Below are positions 1 to 10,430 of a stretch of DNA of 64,000 bases, one piece after another. Under the pieces are notes generated by a model. That model was not told where the DNA came from. It saw only the letters and a list, made by a program, of their open reading frames with translations, and did no database searches. The translations under genes and the position numbers were made by a program. The DNA is from Welwitschia mirabilis (taxonomy: Eukaryota; Gnetophyta; Gnetopsida; Welwitschiales), in contig JBOZIK010000001.1 of the NCBI GenBank assembly GCA_051453625.1, positions 159,529,056-159,593,055 on the forward strand, in the 5' to 3' direction. Within the stretch, counting starts at the first letter, position 1. The number at the start of each line of letters is the position of its first letter.

Positions 1-502
1 TATAAATGTCCTCAAGAAAAGAGATAACATATGAATACAATAAGTAGAGGAAACATACTTGGGAAAGTAATGATTAAAGGCTCCTAATTGTTAAAGATTG
101 ATGAAAATTTAATGAAGTTCTAATCTCCAGGAAAGTTCTATACTCAAAAACAAGAGAATAGAAAGAGAAGAAAATAATATGAAAGAGTGAGAAGAGAATT
201 TGATAGTATCCACTTACCTTAAAAAATGGAAAATTGGTTTTCAAGAGAGGGCAAAGCTCTATTTATAGGTAAATAATGGTTTAAAATCCTTAAATCAATT
301 GGTTAAAGACCTCACATACTAATTTATCCATGAGGTAATATGATCACATTAAAGTAAATGAGATTAACCACATTAACCTAGATAATATGGTCAATAATAG
401 GTTATCTTAGCTTACATGATAAGTGACATTGATGCATGAATTTAAAAAAAATCATATTTATGACTTATCCACCTAATTAGAATGAGTAATTATCTTTTTT
501 TA
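1..502. other. Unclassified AT-rich flank
   Basis: No coding remnant or repeat boundary could be recognised. It is simply the sequence into which the element starting at 503 inserted; its last five bases (498-502, TTTTA) form the left target-site duplication of that element. Confidence 0.5.
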
Positions 503-805
503 TGTTTCTAGCCAAATTAATCATATTTAACATCATGTTTGGAGTATGTTTTTAGGACCTTTTTATAGGTGTAATTCTTAAATTGATCACTTTTGATGTC
601 AACGATCAAAAATAAAGAATTAATAATAATTTAAATTAAAAGTAAGTAATTATAAAGCATTTGAGGAAAGAGTGGGAAATATGACAATGCTGTAGGACAC
701 ATGCAATAGTGACATGATGGTAACATTGAAGATACATGATGATAGCATTAATTAGTAGGGGCATCATGATTTAAAGGCTAAGTTTTGAATGCTTCATGAT
801 AAACT
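503..805 (+). repeat. 5' LTR of element 1, first part
   Basis: Matches 7704-8000 of the 3' LTR. Shared words include CATATTTAACATCATGTTTG and the later segment with GATTTAAAG followed by TAAG and GATGCATCAT-like bases. The match stops abruptly near 805, where a TG-initial insertion begins, and resumes at 3233. Confidence 0.75.
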
Positions 806-1384
806 TGTCATGTCTAGATTTTTCAAGTTCAAGGATCTAGCTCAAAATTTTAATTAAAATAATTTTATTATTATATAATCATCAAGATAGTTTAATTATT
901 ATAAGTATTTACTTCCTGACTTTCATTGGTGTAATTTTATCATGGAAATTTTGTGCTATAATTCCTTACATTGTGTAGTAGTTATGATTTTGCCCTTGTT
1001 GAAAATTCTTATGATTTAATTATGATTAAAATTTATGAACTATATCTTGAAAATAGTTTAAATATGCTTTTTGAAAATTAATTGTTATTTCATAATAAGC
1101 ATTACTATTTATTGTTATGATATTAATGCACATAGTGTCATAGCAAGGAATGGACTAAGGGTGGTTACTACACCTTTACCAACTTTTACCACCTTAATCA
1201 CCCTTCTTTATGATGTTTTATCTTCATATTCTCATGACCCTTTATATTCCACCAAATCTTAGTTATAAATAAAACCCTTTTTCTCCTTTTCCCTCACTTT
1301 CACTTTGGAGAATCCTTTACTACTGAATCTTAGAGCCTGGATAAGCCTTCAAACCTTTGAGCCTTGAAATCTTTGGAAGGTCTT

Positions 1385-1477
1385 AAATCTTCATTTTAAT
1401 TAGGATGTGGTTTTATGGTTTTTATTTACTAAAATCTTCATTTTAATTAGGGTGTGGTTTTATGGTTTTTATTTACT
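1385..1477 (+). repeat. 47-bp tandem duplication in T-rich LTR sequence
   Basis: The stretch beginning AAATCTTCATTTTAATTAGG occurs at 1385 and again at 1432, almost identical. It decays into further TATGGTTTTTAT-like words up to about 1640. Near-identity suggests the duplication is younger than the host LTR. Confidence 0.8.
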
Positions 1478-2725
1478 TTTTTGAATGGTTCTTATCTTCT
1501 TCCATTTTATTCTTGTATAATTTTATGGTTTTCATTTCCTTTCTTGTATGGTTTTTATGTTATTTTGATTCCTTTCTTGTATGGATCTTATGGTATTTCG
1601 TTTTATTCTTATTTGGTTTATGAATTAATTAAATTTTTTATATGGTTTATGATCTTCATTTCATTCTTGTATAGTTCTTGGTTTTTTATTTACTTCTTGC
1701 ATAGTCCTTATTTCTTACATCTTGATTATTCTTATTTTTAAATTATTTTATCATTATTAAATTCTCGTATGATTATTCTTACATATTGTTTAGAGTTACT
1801 TATTCTATTTGTACTTCATACACCTGATAGTGGTGCTTTTCTTGGGTACTTGTATGACAACCATTCTTATCTTATTTAAATCTTGTAATGAGTTGTTAAT
1901 TTGACTTATTTTGGTTATAGACCTTGGTTGATGACTTTTGGATAAGAAAACTAAAACTAGCTAGGATAACCAGTTGTTTATACTTTAGAAAGTGATTCTC
2001 TTTAAAGAGAGTTCTAAGATCATTAAACTGAACTTCCAAGATTAATAAGGAAAAATGTAACTAATTTACCACTTGTTCCTTCTAGGTTGTATGCAATGAG
2101 ATTACCAAAATCTATTATGAACTAACAGTAAAGAAAGATTAATTGAAATGAAGCCTTGATCCTTTCTAGTTTATTTTAGTTATCCCTTCCTCACTTATAA
2201 ATCTTTTTTCCCTCACATACCTTATCATGGACTATACTGGGAATTATGAAGGTTATAGTTTTCACACCATGTTGTTTGTGTTTAATAGGTGGTTAAGTAA
2301 AGCATAGAAAAAGCTGATTTATCTTTTCAAGAAGGGCTTAGAGATGTTAATTTTTCTAACTTGTACATGAGAAATTATTAAAATGGAGTGATTTATTCAT
2401 CCTTGTAACTTGTAATCTATTATATCTTATGGTTGACTCTTGACAATTGATGTTAATATGATATTTGTAGTATCTTAGAAGTAAAGAAGTATTTATTTTC
2501 TCTTATATATAAACATTATTGGAGTTATTTATTTCCTTTACCTACAAAAGTTAGTTATGAATGTATTATTGTATGCATTTAGATCTAGTAAGAATTTATG
2601 GCTTAAATATTTACTAAAATCATTTGTGAAAGTCTAAGATTTTTAGTTGTGGAAAAGTAGAATGTTACATTTTCATATTAGAGCTACATGAATTTTTAAG
2701 GTGCAAAATTCAGGATGTTACATTT

Positions 2726-2737
2726 TGGTATCAGAGC
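2726..2737 (+). promoter_or_regulatory. Primer-binding site, tRNA-Met type
   Basis: TGGTATCAGAGC, the common plant retrotransposon site complementary to the 3' end of initiator tRNA-Met, lies three bases after the LTR end TGTTACA at 2722. Degraded relatives of the same LTR-end/PBS module occur at 2661-2690 (ATATTAGAGCTACATG) and 3187-3206 (AGTATCAGAGCTGCATG). Confidence 0.7.
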
Positions 2738-3232
2738 ATAGGTTGTAATTTCACTATGCAAATTGCTTAAAAAGCATATGTTATAAAGGAACATGATGAA
2801 GCATAATGATTCTAGAAATATCTTACTATGTCATGAAATAGAAATTATAAGTTCCAAATGGTAACTAATGATGTAATAAGTATGTTAATCTACTAAACTA
2901 ATGTGATGGACTAAGAGGTATTATTAACATGCAACACTATGCTAGTAATGCTATTTAATAGATGATTATGAAAGAATATTTTTCATGTAAGTACGTCTAA
3001 GTGAGTGATGGATATATAAATCAAGTATTAGCATTTTGGTAGATCTTTTCATCATTGTATAATACTCATTAACATAGCATATGCTTTCTTATATAATATG
3101 TATTACATGCTTTTTAATAAAAACAAAATGACAATAAATGTACAAAAGTTAAAGCTATTAGTTGTGAAATATTAGAGCATTTCATTTCAGTATCAGAGCT
3201 GCATGAACTCTTAAGGAGTGAAATTCATGACA

Positions 3233-4161
3233 TTATAAAACTCCACCTAATATAAGAAGAGAAATATTCCACCTAATGCTATAATAAGAGGAATATTATC
3301 CATTCCACCAAGGCTACATTACAAGCTCCACCTAATACAAGAAGATGAAGATTCCATCTAGTACTACAAGATGAGAAATCTTATTTATCCTACTAAAACT
3401 ACATGAAAAACTCCACCTAAAAAAAGAAGATGAAGATTCCACCTAATGCTATAAGATGAGTAATCTTATTCCTCCTACTTGAACTACATGATAAACACTG
3501 TAACCCCTAATTATAACTACTACATATTACTATAATTCAAAGGATTCTAATCACCTTAACTCTACCCTCTCTTATAAAAGGTCATTGAGCCCTCATTTGT
3601 AAGCATCTTTCATGCATCAATTGTTCTTATAATGATTTTTAGTTCAGTTGATAGGGAATCCATCTAGCTTAAGAGAGGAGCTTATCTTGATATTATATTA
3701 TGTATCCTCCATTAAGAGAAAAATAATTTTTAGATGATGTAAGAAGCATTATGAGTAATAAAATATCATTTTTTAATCAATTTTCATCCTATCTTCTATA
3801 TATTCTATGTTAATTACACTTAATGGACATTAACTTTTAATTGATATAGATTATAAGGGTTAATCTAGTTAATAATAGATTGTTAAACCTAATTAGAAAA
3901 TTGAATTTAGGCTTAAATTTCATTTTTGCATTGCATTTAGGCTTGCATTGTCATTTATTTATTATTTTGAAATTGAGTTAAAAATAGTTTTAATTACTTT
4001 TTTAAATGAAGTAATTTTCTAGATTTACTTTCAAATTCATCTTTAGAGTATGACATTGGGTTAATCCCCTATACTAGTATGTGTCTATGTGAATTAGGTA
4101 CTAAGATTGCAAGTTATATTTGAAGATGGGTAAAGATGAAAAGCACATGATGCACACTCCA
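3233..4161 (+). repeat. 5' LTR of element 1, second part
   Basis: Aligns with about 8000-8850. It includes two tandem blocks of CTCCACCTAATA-like sequence, a TATA-like word at 3571-3580 (CTTATAAAAG) followed by GTCATTGAGCCCTC, the GGAATCCATCTAGCTTAAGAGAG block, and an AATAAAATATCATT signal before the terminal TGCACACTCCA. There is one more CCACCTAATA block than in the 3' LTR, so the LTRs differ in block number. Confidence 0.75.
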
Positions 4162-4167
4162 ATGAAT

Positions 4168-4180
4168 TAGTATCATTATC
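4168..4180 (+). promoter_or_regulatory. Degraded primer-binding site of element 1, tRNA-Asp type
   Basis: TAGTATCATTATC lies six bases after the LTR end. Against the Athila-type site TGGCGCCGTTGCC every difference is a transition (G/A or C/T). A tRNA-Met site would require transversions, so the Asp type is preferred. Confidence 0.5.
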
Positions 4181-4439
4181 AATGAGGACTTCAAGAAAGT
4201 TTGGAATATTAATTCTCATTACTTAAGTAACTAATTTGGTTTCAAGTTATTTATTTGTGTAGTATGTACATATAGTTTTTTACTTTTCTTATTTTAGATT
4301 ATACTTTTATTTTATTAGTTTAGCTTGTACTTTTCTTTCCTAGTTTTGCTTTCGTTTAGTTTTCTTTTCTATTGTTATTTTTTCTTTTTGTGTAATTCTG
4401 GAAGTGCTACTATTCTAAAACATTTGAATCTATACTGTG

Positions 4440-5580
4440 CTTTTTGGGTAATTTGAATGATCACCATACTTATGTCCTTTTTCTTTTTTTTCCCTCACCT
4501 ATTCCCATGGAGAAAAGAATACTAGAAGAAATATTTCTTGAGAGCAAGATAAACTTTGATTTTAAAAATGAGAGAAAGATATTACATGAAATCTTTAAAG
4601 AAAGAAGAAGAGAGTTGTCCATGAAAAATGATGTTAAAACTAGGAGTTAGGCTTCTTCATTTTTTAATCTTTCTCTTTTGTCCCTTCTTTTTAGCCTTTA
4701 TATAGGAATGATGGTGATGAGTTTCAACATTTTAGGATTACTACTTCATTTAAAAAAGCATTTTATAAATTACTTGGCAAACCTCAATCACCTTATATAG
4801 AGAAAAATGAAGAAGAAATAAATTTCTTATACCCATCAAGTTCTTTCAACCATCTAATTAAGTAAGATGATTTACTTCATGATTTAATAAAAGAAATAAA
4901 TAAAATTCAAGATATCACCAACAAGAATATGGAGAAAATACAAGAGATTATTAACATTGAAAACTAAAATAAGAGCATTGTAGATCTTATAGAAATAATT
5001 TAACAAAAAATATACAAAATCAAATATCTCAAGATTTTATTAGAACACAACATTATCAAGACTTCATTACTATTTATACTACCTATTACTTTGAGAATAA
5101 GGAGGAAAACATTAAAAAAACTATACATAGTAATAAATTCTATTTTTATGATGAACTTTTAGATGGCTAATGTCTAAAGAAAAAAAGTTAAAGTGAGGAA
5201 AATGAAATTTCAACTGATGAATTAAACAATAATGATGAGGATAAGAATTCATTAGATGATGGTATACAGATATTAGATTATATTTATAATATCCACTTCC
5301 TCTTAGAAAATTAATGTGAAAGGGAAGAATTAATTCTAGATAAATTTGAAAATTTTCCAACCTATAATGAACATAATAATCACATCTCTCTTTGTGAGAT
5401 TTTTGATGAATCTAAGAGCTTATAAAATTATGATATGTAATAACTTGATGATAAAAACAATGATAAGAAGGAATATAAGGAAGAAGTTATTGAGGATAGA
5501 CTTATCACATCCCATAAAGCAACCAAATTTGAAGAGTCTAATCCTATCAAAAACATTTCTTCATCTCTTTTAATTATGCT
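4440..5580 (+). pseudogene. Broken gag-like ORF: acidic, coiled-coil protein
   Basis: Reading between frames gives a charged N-terminal helix (4510-4648, motif EIFKERRREL), then a Phe/Ser-rich stretch (motif YRNDGDEFQHF near 4700), then a Lys/Asn/Ile-rich coiled coil (about 4880-4960, motif TNKNMEKIQEII). A long Asp/Glu/Asn-rich tail follows (5200-5560, with LLDYIYNIH-like and IEDRL motifs). Several stops and frameshifts interrupt it. The order and motifs match the minus-strand remnant at 36690-37990. No RT, protease or zinc knuckle is present. The position after the 5' LTR and PBS, the charge and the coiled coil argue for a gag-like structural protein. I do not recognise a named family; a caulimovirid coat region was considered, but nothing diagnostic is present. 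Confidence 0.5.
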
Positions 5581-7687
5581 TTCAAGTGAAAATTAAACTA
5601 TCATTATTTATTCTAACCCCAATTCAACATTACCTCATATGTATGAAAAATATGATTAAGGATTTCTTAGAGTATTAAATTAGGAAAAGCCTTATCTTTT
5701 TAATGCATATCCATGCATTAAGTTAAATCTTAGGGAACTTCTTAGTCTTACTAAACATGCCATAATCAATCATTCTAAGAAGATTTCTACTATTTTTTGA
5801 ATTTTTTCTTTGAGTAGTTCCATTGGTATTTTTCAATTGGAATATCAATTTTTGAATGAAGGTTATGCCTCCAACTCCTAGTATCATGAGTCTGATAAGG
5901 AATAATTCTTTTAATGAAATACATAAATTCTTCATCTCTTATTTGGCTTTCAAAATTTATGATATTCAGATGCTATTATTATATTATTTTCCTTCACAAA
6001 TTAAATTAATTTAAAAAATTATCATATTCCTTTCATGTTCTATCAAATGGTTTTCATATGGTTTGGTCCTTATTGTTTTAAAAAACTATAATGTAATAAC
6101 TATGTTAGAATATCTATATTTTTAGCATAGGAATAAATGCAAAGTAAAGAAATAAAATTATAATTAAAGCAATTAATTTAATGGAGTTTGTTTTATTGAG
6201 AAGATGTCCACAACTTACCCTATTATAAATCTAATTATTCAAATAGTTTCTTTTTCCAATTATCCATTAACTTGATTTTACTTTAGTTTTTTAATCATGT
6301 AGTATGCTTAAGCATTTCAAGCTTTCATAGTTTAGGAATGATCAATTGGATTTCAACCAATTAAAATACATTCAAATTCCTATGAACTCTCATTCTAGGA
6401 GAGAAAATATGCTAAATTAAGTTATTTATATTGTATGCTTTGTCTCTTCATCAATTTCATTTTTATTAAGGCTATAAGTTATTGGTAATTTAATAATGCA
6501 TAATTGTCCTTTCATATTTGTAAAGAAAACCAAAAAAATAGAAAAATAAAAAGAAAAAGAAAAAAAATTCTCACAAAAAAAAAAAGTGAAATATCAATTT
6601 ATGCCATGAAAGAACTGTTAATAATCACTCCTAATCTATCTTGGGATTATCACATAAACGGAAAAGTTTGTTTAATGGCCTATATCTTGTTTAATGGGTC
6701 CAATGGCTTGTGATAAAAGCAAGTTAGTATTTCAGAAATAAAAACTCTATAATGAGAGGAACCTAAGGTAAAAGAAGGTACACCTTGAAGTGTGTCATGA
6801 TTATTACATTATCAATAATTATTAGTTTATAATCATGTTTTAATTTGATGCTTGAGATTATAGCTATGATATGTCAAATTCAATGAGTACATTTCATTTT
6901 CAACCATACTATTCAAACAGAATCATGATTTTTTTACTAATCAAGAATCATGTATCTTTGATTAAGAATGAGAAACTACTGGTAAGTGATCAACTTCAAG
7001 TAGAATATGTTTTAATGCAATGTGTTTGTTTCTATTTCTTTGGTTAGATAATTTTAGATTTGTTAATCATACCTTTTCTATTTAGCATAGGACCAAAGCA
7101 TTAGAGTAATAAATTTGATATTTTTCAAAAAATTTATATTTATTTTTCTTTTAAATAAAATATCAGGTTTTAAAAGATTATAATTAAGGATATAATTAGT
7201 TCAATGTTTACTTTCATGATTCTAAAGTTTGTTTAATTTATTCTCTTTTCCTTTCTTTTTTTTTCGTTTGTGTTTTTTTTATTTTTATTTGTGTCTTTTT
7301 TTATTAAATTTTACTTTTCATTTTACATTCCTTCAAACTTTTAATTTATTTCTTCTAACTATCACATGTAATATTACTTTAAATTTGGGATGAATTTATC
7401 TACCTCATAAGAGTGGAATCTTTAAAATCATCAAAAAAACTAGATCTAATTGGAATGAATATGTATATTAAATATGTTTTTAACAAAATGAAAACCATAG
7501 TTTTGAGTTTAATGCATATCATTTTCATGATCTTTAATTGGAATGTCTCATTGAAATGCTAAAATAAGGTCCACTTTATGTTTGACAATGTAAGTGTCCT
7601 TTATACTTAAGTGTTATTTTCATCCCTTTTTCATTTTGACTCACTTCTATTCGTTTCCACTTTTCTTAGTAAGGACTAACAAATGCT
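5581..7687 (+). other. Internal region of element 1 without recognisable coding
   Basis: Two kilobases of AT-rich sequence with only short frames. A purine-rich tract at 6525-6590 (runs of GAAAAAGAAAAAG and poly-A) precedes a block containing TTTAATGGGTCCAATGGCTT. A comparable purine tract exists in the element at 32400-43885, on the opposite strand at 35521-35620. No pol domain is visible. Confidence 0.5.
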
Positions 7688-7703
7688 TAGGGGAACTACG
7701 CTA
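7688..7703 (+). promoter_or_regulatory. Candidate polypurine tract of element 1
   Basis: AGGGGAACTACGCTA directly before the 3' LTR start at 7704. It lines up with the AGTAGGGGGGCTA tract beside the LTR at 42616 when that copy is read on its coding strand. Confidence 0.45.
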
Positions 7704-8850
7704 TGAGTTGAATTTACCATATTTAACATCATGTTTGAGGTTTGTTTTTAAGACATTTTTATACATTTAATGCTTAAATTAACTACTTTTGATATGAAGG
7801 ATGAAAGATAAAAATTAAGAATAATTTAAATCAAGACTGAGTAATTATGGAGAATTGGAGAAAAGTGCATGGAATATGATAGTGGTATAGGAGACACATG
7901 ATAGTCACATGTGGTAGTGACATAATGGTGATGTTAAAGACACATGACGGTAGCATTGATTAATAAGAGCATTATGATTTAAAGATAAGTATTAGATGCA
8001 TCATCATAAGATTCATCTAACACAAGAAGATGGAGATTCTACCTAATGTTACAAGGCAAGGAATATTATTGATCCTACTAAGACTACATTACAAACTCTA
8101 CCTAATATAAGAATACAAAGATCCCATCTAATACTAAAAGAAAAGGAACCTTATCCATTCTACCTAAGCTAGATGACAAACATTGTAATTGTCTAATTAT
8201 AACTACCACCTACCACTACAAGCCAAAGGGTTATAACCATCTTAACCCTATGCTCTCCTATATAAGGGTCGTAAGCCCTCAATTATAAGCATCTTTCCTT
8301 CATAAACTATTCTTGTGATTATTTTAAATTCAATTAAGTAGGGGATCCATCTAGCTTAGGAGAGAAGCTTACCTTAGTATTAAGTTGTGTAACATCCTTT
8401 GAGAGGTGACTCCTTTTTAGCTAATGTAAGAAGCATTGTGATTAATAAAATATCATTTTGTTTCTACTAATTTTCCTATTATCTTCTCTATAGCCTATGT
8501 TGGTTATAATTAAAATGACATTAACTTGTAATTGATTCATATTGTAAGGGTAAATCAAGTAATAGATTGGTAAACTTGATTAGTAAACTACATTTAGGAT
8601 CACCTTTCAATTTTGCATTAAATTTAGGATTGCATTATCATTTATTTATTATTCAAAAATTAATTAAAAAATATTTATAATTCATTTTCTAAATGAAGCA
8701 ATTTTCCAAATTTCTTTTCAAATTCCTATTTAGATTGCAATATTAGATTGATTTATATAGTAGGATATGTTTATTTTAATTAGATACTAAGATTTCAAGT
8801 AATACTTGAAGATGATTTAAGAAGAAAAGCACATCATATGCACTCTGACA
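7704..8850 (+). repeat. 3' LTR of element 1
   Basis: About 1.15 kb, uninterrupted, so it serves as the reference for the split 5' LTR. A core promoter word TATATAAGGG is at 8259-8268, and an AATAAAATATCATT poly(A)-like signal near 8445. It ends TCTGACA at 8850, followed by CTTTA, the right target duplication. Confidence 0.75.
8259..8268 (+). promoter_or_regulatory. TATA box of the element 1 LTR
   Basis: TATATAAGGG, followed by TCGTAAGCCCTC. The 5' LTR has TTATAAAAGG at the equivalent site (3572-3581). This is the expected core promoter for element transcription. Confidence 0.55.
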
Positions 8851-10430
8851 CTTTAATTAGCAAGGTTAATTACATACATCATTTTCTCATGCAAGTCCTT
8901 TCTTAATCCTTCATAGGCTTGTAATCATATTTAATCAATTTAAATATGCATTAAAAGAATAAAATTGTTCTTATAAACAAATTCCAAAATTTTCATGTAT
9001 CATAATCAAATAAATATTTTTAATTTCAATGCATACAAAAATCAATATTTTATACTAAATACTTTTACAAATATGAAGAAGGATAAGAGTTATGATAGAG
9101 CAAAACCTACTTATTCATCCTTGTCTTATGGATAAGTGTATCTATACTTATTTACATGCTCATTGATTTTATAACCCATTAAATCCTTCAACATAAAACA
9201 CAAGAAAGAAAATTTCATGATAGAATATAGTATACTTAATTTTTATCCACTTCTTTTACTCACTACATTAACCTTTNNNNNNNNNNNNNNNNNNNNNNNN
9301 NNNNNNNNNNNNNNNNNNNNNNNNNNNNNTGGGTAATATAAGGATTTAATATGTCATTTAGGAAAATATGATATTATTATTTTACACCTTATTATACAAT
9401 TATCAATTTAATAATTTTACCATGAAAATTAAATTCCTTCACTTAAATGGAATTAATTAAATTTAACATTTAGATAGCTTTATTTATTAATTTGTTTGCT
9501 AATAAAAATTTCATAAAATAATTATCAAAACTATGTAATTACCAAAAAATAAGGTTAATCACTTAAAATATCGTACAAGCATCCAAAATTCAAAACTAAG
9601 CATAATACATATTCTTAACATGATAAAACATATAAGGCATTATTGATTAAGAAATATTAGTTTCTACAAATCCTCTAATCAAATAGTGTTTCATATTAAA
9701 ATTCTAATACTAAGAAGTACCATATAATTAAGAGATTAATATGTTTAATTTTGATTAAGTAAAGGTTAGAATATGTAGGATATAATAATATGAAATAATC
9801 TTGTGCATAACTAAGAAGAGATACATTAGTAAATTCTATATTAAAAAAAAGGTTATAATCAAGTAATGAAAGCATTTATCTCCTTAATTATAAAGCATAA
9901 CAACAAATTCATAAATATATTATGATATGCTTCTTATAGATATCTCTATGAGAAGACTAATACTAAATTCTTTCTAGTATATCTCTACCTAATACTTGTA
10001 AAAAGAATTGTTATTATTCTAAGAAAATTAGCTAAAGTAGAAGAAGGAGCTTAGGTTACTTATATGAATTAGCATAAATGATGAGACAATAAGAGAAATG
10101 CATCTTTGAATTTTAGTTACTATACTATAGTTATTATTATTCCACTCCTAATAAGAATAAAAATAGACCCCTAAAAATAATGAAAATAAGAGTTAAGTAA
10201 CAACAAAAGATAAACATTCTAGTTAAAGAGTAGTTTCTCTAAATTCATCAGAAGATCTAAGAAAGATAATACAAAATAAAGGCCTTAATAAAGTAAAGAT
10301 CAAGGACTTTGTTTTCAAGAAAAAAGTGTTTATGAATCATACTTAGTAGAAGATTATCTTAAATAAATAAAAAATAAGAGAGTTAGTCTACACTATCATA
10401 AATGGAAAGATTAAAGGGAAAAAAAGAATT
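8851..10430. other. Unclassified AT-rich stretch with assembly gap
   Basis: No recognisable coding remnant. The gap covers 9277-9329. The stretch may hold a degraded LTR, leader or gag of the chromovirus whose pol copies follow, but no boundary or PBS could be identified. Confidence 0.4.

Larger units (their letters stand above)
806..3232 (+). mobile_element. LTR-type insertion nested in the 5' LTR of element 1
   Basis: The uninterrupted 3' LTR shows that this stretch is an insertion. It begins TGTCATGTCTAG and ends at TTCATGACA. A likely LTR runs 806-2722 (ending GATGTTACA) and is followed directly by a tRNA-Met-type primer-binding site. About 0.4 kb of internal-like sequence and a second LTR-end-like module (about 3140-3232) follow. 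The flanks are similar (CATGATAAACT at 795-805, TTATAAAACT at 3233-3242), but a clean duplication is not preserved. The start and end resemble LTRs of plant chromoviruses of the Tekay/Del type (inference). No coding remnant is seen; the 95-codon open frame at 1454-1741 is low-complexity T-rich sequence. Confidence 0.6.
503..8850 (+). mobile_element. Non-autonomous LTR retrotransposon (element 1)
   Basis: Two long terminal repeats can be aligned by eye: 503-805 plus 3233-4161 (split by a later insertion) and 7704-8850. They share the promoter region, the segment rich in CCACCTAATATAAGAAG-like words, and the same end. The LTRs start with TG and end with CA, and the flanks TTTTA (498-502) and CTTTA (8851-8855) form a duplication with one mismatch. 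Between the LTRs are a primer-binding site, a broken gag-like region and a purine tract, but no protease, RT or integrase. It therefore probably depended on enzymes from an autonomous relative. The LTR start resembles that of the element at 32400-43885, and the gag-like products are related, so both are inferred to belong to one family. Superfamily (Ty3/gypsy, Athila/Tat side) is inferred from the primer-binding site only. Confidence 0.75.

Noticed and set aside
1454-1741. A 95-codon Phe/Tyr/Leu-rich frame
   Set aside because: Low-complexity T-rich sequence inside a nested LTR, built from decaying tandem words; no domain.
4168-4180. Reading the element 1 primer-binding site as tRNA-Met type
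   Set aside because: The match to TGGTATCAGAGC needs transversions, while the tRNA-Asp type needs only transitions and agrees with the related element 2.
4440-5580. Endogenous caulimovirid (plant pararetrovirus) origin of the gag-like ORF
   Set aside because: The flanking LTRs with target duplication and the absence of any movement-protein or viral RT motif favour an LTR retrotransposon.
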